In this document: in pieces, positions 60,091 to 64,000 of the stretch
Position numbering within the stretch: position 1 is the first letter of the stretch
How the letters are laid out: every line of letters begins with the position of its first letter
From: Punica granatum
Taxonomy: Eukaryota > Streptophyta > Magnoliopsida > Myrtales > Lythraceae
Length of the DNA: 64,000 nucleotides
NCBI RefSeq assembly: GCF_007655135.1
Contig: NC_045130.1
Location: 29,818,605-29,882,604, forward strand
Direction of reading: 5' to 3'
Notes under the pieces: model-generated
Seen by the model: the letters and a program-made list of their open reading frames with translations, nothing else
Told to the model about the DNA's origin: nothing
Database searches by the model: none
Made by a program: the position numbers and the translations under genes

Positions 60091-62242
60091 CTTCGACAAC
60101 AGTCTCTCAGCCGAGAGAAGCTCTCCGAGCTTTTTCTGCTGTGTGCTCTCTGTGAGTCTGGGTTTTGAATGGAAAAGGAGAGAGAGAAAGTTTATGGAGT
60201 TAATAAATTCATCTGAGTTTTTTTTTTCCCCTTTTTTGCTGTGAAATAAATATTAGAAGTTATCGCAAAGTCATTTAAAAAAGAAAAATCGATCATGTCG
60301 TCAATGGTTTTTGAGACTGTCTTGACGGTTTGATCAACATGAATTTCATTCTGAAATGTTTTATCTAAAAATAAGCAGATTCATAAACGATTGATGATAT
60401 CATTCAGAATTATATTTACAGGAATTTAATCTTGCATAAATGGGTGCAAAGAGTTGTGACATGAGATTTCATTGGGTTGTTTAAGTCGGTGGATTGTATA
60501 TGCGACTGAATAAGTTCATTTATTTATGTCAATAAAGAACACATAGTAAAATTTATCATGACGTAAAGATTTGATCGAAATGTGTTCTAAAATTAGAATG
60601 AGTATTTGAGATACATTTACAAACTGTTTCAAGCATTTCGGAAATTCAAACGATTCGATTGCTTCTACTGATCAATAGCTTGATCGATGATTTCTTTTTT
60701 TTTGGATAATTGCTCGATCGATGGCTTTATTTTTTTCTAAAGTGGGTAAGCGAGGGAAGGAATATTAATGGAAAATGGAACAGTACAAAAAGGCTTTTTG
60801 GCGTGTCAGAAAGAAAACTCAAAAAGCATTTGAATATTTATTTAAAAAGAAGAGAAGAGGAGCCATTGCCATTCCTTCAAACTCAACGGTCATCTAATTG
60901 ACCGTTACAGTGCCGGTGGGACCCAGCGAGGAAAGGGTCCGACATCACCGGCCAATCCCTTCCTTTTATAATTTCCGTACATAAATTTATCTTTTTCCAT
61001 TCCCTTTTTTTCATACTTTCCATTTCTCGAAGGGAAAACCGAAATCGACTTTTCGGAAAGGACAGTCGGAGAAATTTTAACCGATCACCGTAAAGATCAT
61101 TGCTAATTCCTCCGACAAAATCCTCCGACAGCAACCCGCGAATAGACGCAATGGCATACTGTGTAAATATCAGTAACTTTATGGGAAATTAATTGGCACC
61201 TCTTGCTTCGACACAATCGGATGAACATATTCGCATGATCAGTCATTTTCCCATTGTAAAAAGGTAAGACCAGTGAAAATTCATCTATTTTTGGTGCTGA
61301 AACACGACATGCATCGATATATCTTGTGCACTACTACTTCTCTCTTAAATTATAATCCAGTGACTGTGAGCAATATTTTTCCTCATGCATGACTTAAATT
61401 CCTCTTTTTTTTTTTTGGGATAAGTACATGACTTGATTTCTTAGTATATTTATTTGGTTACTCTAATCCCAGTTAAAGATCCGCATCAGTTTAAGCGATC
61501 GATTACTACATGATCTCGTAAACACGCCATGAATAATCCAACTCATCACTCGGGATAATACGAGTACATCTTCACAAATATGCAATGAATTACCTTTCAG
61601 CAATAAATAAATAAATAATTAATTAATTAATATGAGTCGGAGCTCTTCGATTTGACATGGCTTTGCTTTGACGTACTATTTACATTGCTTTAAGATAAGT
61701 GAGAGATAAGTACCACAATGCAATCCTTACCATACAATATTTTCTAGCAACGAAATTTATTTAAATAAATTTAATGATTAGGCAACTAATTTTTGCCACC
61801 GTATGAACATACCGTATATAGATAATGATATATAAAGGAAGTCCAATTGGATTCTGAAAATTCATGGACCTTCCTTCTCGGTAGAATTCCTTTCTTATTT
61901 CAAGCATGTATATATAGATATTGTAAGTGGCAATGTGAGTGCAATTCAGAAGAAGGATTTTTTTTTTAAAAAAGAAAAAAGGAAATTATTGATGAACAAA
62001 AGGCGAGACACACACAGATATATATGTGTCGGAATGTGCGGTCAATGTAAAACCTAGGGTATTGGCCGTGGCAACCAACCAAATTAAAAGAGAGATTTCT
62101 CTCATGCCAATTTGGTGGCTGCGTGCACACAATCCAGAGAAGAAAAAATAGGGAGTCGAGAGTTTAAAATAAAAAGAAAAAATTATAATTAGAATAAAGA
62201 AAAGTGTGATTCTTAATTGCGTGAGAAGTCTTAGCATGACCA
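60091..62242. other. Intergenic DNA, upstream of the DUF4408/DUF761 gene
   Basis: I see no gene. The first 150 bp are that gene's leader and promoter. The rest is AT-rich with simple TAAA/TTAA repeats near 61606-61632. Confidence 0.45.
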
Positions 62243-62406
62243 ATAAGATGTAATTCAGTTGGTAACACGCTATTGTTCTAAGCACTAAGTCGGGGGTTGG
62301 ACTTGGGAGCAAATAAGGAGGGGGAAGTGTCCCCCCACGTGTGCGACTAGTCAGATGATTGGATACAAATACCATCGCGTGGTTACTGAAGGTATACTCT
62401 AATCCT
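62243..62406 (+). mobile_element. Likely tRNA-derived SINE
   Basis: A box A-like TAATTCAGTTGG (62251-62262) is followed about 44 bases on by a box B-like GGTTGGACTT. It continues with 'ggagggggaagtgtcccccc' and 'ggttactgaaggtatactct'. TGACCA flanks both sides (62237-62242 and 62407-62412), a short possible target duplication. It lacks a clear A tail. Confidence 0.55.
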
Positions 62407-62412
62407 TGACCA

Positions 62413-64000
62413 TCGGAATTTGAAATTTACATCCACTTTAATAGCTTTTAAAATACACGATTTACATGTATTAAAGCACCAAGGCTTCTTAAGGCATATC
62501 AATTGAAAAGGAACTCAAAAAGATTTCTATTGAAATTTTATTAATTCTTTTATACACCCACGCAAATGCGCGGCCTTGCACCTGATTTAAATAGTGACAA
62601 CCTTCACAGTTTTTACTTTTACAATCCCGTATCCACGTCATGTCTTTTGCATCGGAATTGATCTACTTTTTGCCTCTGGGATGCTTGTCCTGATGAAAGG
62701 ATATACACTACTTACTGAAGTCCTTGTCCGAGATAAGGACAATTTATTTGCTTTCATTTAAGTTACGATATTGGCAATCCTAATTATATATGAAGCAATT
62801 ACTATATAAATTATTAATTTGTTTGAGTTAGATTGAGATCTTGACAAATCTTGCTGGTGCTTTTTTTTTTCTCCCAATGGTTATAAGGGAGGTTTATGAG
62901 TGTAATATAGTTAAATAGAAATCATAATATCTAATAATGGGTCATGAATAGTCTCACTATGAATCCTCTCGGTTACTATATATATACGCATTAATAATTT
63001 GTTTGAGTTGGATTGGTGGATGTTGTCTTGTCTCGTATTAAAGTGGAAAATCTTTGAAAGGTAAGTTGCATATATTGAGTTAATCTATGTAGCACATTAT
63101 GTTCATCTTGATCAGTAGTTACGAGTTTCGTCCAAGACATACCCTAGACTTTGTTGACACTTCTCCAAGTATATTGGTTCTGCCCTTATACTCGAGGAGG
63201 ATCAATCTTTCTGAGCCTTTTTATTTATGTGTGGCATCCGGGTTGTATAATCATATTTCCTTTGCCTTCGGGGGTAAAGGTAAGCTTACAGAACTAGACC
63301 GAACATTTGATATGACAAGTTTCTGAAAGACCATCGGTAGGGAATAGGGATAAAACAAATTGTTCTTAATGTCCTGCAAGATCCCCCAGTGGAGAACAAT
63401 TTATTGTCTGTTTGTTGGTCTGCCGACTTTATTAGAACTTTGCGAATCTGATTTACATACAAATTCATCACATAATTGGATGCTTATTATTAAACGAAGA
63501 TCTTTTCTGAAGTCTCACCATTTCAAAGAAAGTATTTCCACCCGATGTAGCTTTCGTCTAACTGATTAGGGCTGGTTAAGTATTACTTGAAAAGGAATGT
63601 CTCAGGACGCAAGCTGCACATGGAGGCTGCCATTCACGAGCTAAACTTTTACGAGCTTGATCAACGGAGTTCTGCTTAATCCACACTTTTCCAACTCGTC
63701 ACTCTTACCTTTCATTTGGCTCCAAACTTTACTTGGCCTTTATCTTTGCTTATAAGTTTGAACTTATCTTGCTTGAAAACGGAGGACAAAATGGTACTTC
63801 GTCTGCTCCCATGGTAAAAGATATATGCTCATAGAAATTGGGCGCAAGATATTCAACTCGCAAGGTTAGGGCAGAAGAAGTACCATCTTTCACCTTCCAT
63901 TTTCAAGCAAGATCGGTTGGATATAAAACAGAAAAAACAGAAAAGAAAATGCTTGTTAAGGTTTAGAATCAAATTTAAGGGAAAAACATGAGTTGGGCAA
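62413..64000. other. Intergenic DNA to window end
   Basis: Open frames here are short and resemble no family I know. I see no repeat shared with the rest of the window. Confidence 0.4.

Noticed and set aside
63099..63569. Three frames of 61-75 codons near the right edge
   Set aside because: No recognisable motif or splice pattern.

Overview
This window is nuclear DNA from a flowering plant, almost certainly a eudicot. It has spliced genes with GT-AG introns, plant-only families (VAL B3 repressor, DUF4408/DUF761 protein, SYP12 syntaxin, type I MADS), AT-rich intergenic DNA and several classes of plant transposon. The gag at the left edge resembles Ogre/Tat gags I remember from pomegranate (Punica granatum, Myrtales). 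That species guess is from memory and was not checked.

Layout. 1-7328: the 5' part of a minus-strand Ty3/gypsy element of Ogre/Tat type, with a 3.2 kb LTR, a tRNA-Arg primer site, an extra ORF before gag, and a gag broken by one stop codon. It lies beside a decayed MuDR-like transposase fragment (7525-8262). 9108-13156 (+): sphingosine kinase, 10 exons. 13.2-16.4 kb: AT-rich spacer. 16461-17151 (+): type I MADS pseudogene. 18.9-26.1 kb: a cluster of old repeat copies with several MITEs and foldback elements. 26893-35030 (+): VAL-type B3/CW repressor, 14 exons, with a SINE in intron 5. 36.3-37.6 kb: a transposon rich in GACGGA/TCCGTC motifs that surrounds another element. 38096-38983 (+): SYP12-clade syntaxin with a frameshifted tail anchor. 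39799-40428 (-): VPS28. 41.9-46.3 kb: MITEs, a long hairpin, a two-exon gene remnant and an old LTR fragment. 46420-49321: a small decayed gypsy element, nested in that fragment and itself carrying a MITE. 51381-51806: Mutator-type MITE. 53198-57938 (+): splicing factor SYF1, 5 exons. 58964-60090 (-): DUF4408/DUF761 protein. 60.1-64 kb: intergenic, with one likely SINE.

The intact genes serve unrelated housekeeping or regulatory jobs: sphingolipid signalling, seed-programme repression, vesicle fusion, ESCRT-I sorting and pre-mRNA splicing. The order SPHK - VAL - VPS28 matches what I remember of Arabidopsis At4g21540 (SPHK1), At4g21550 (VAL3) and At4g21560 (VPS28). The left half therefore looks like an old syntenic block swollen by transposons and interrupted by a MADS pseudogene and a syntaxin gene. 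I found no wholly new biological system. The most interesting signals are the captured ORF in the Ogre element, the broken syntaxin anchor, the 18.9-26.1 kb repeat cluster with polymerase III-like boxes, and the three-level transposon nest at 46-49.5 kb.
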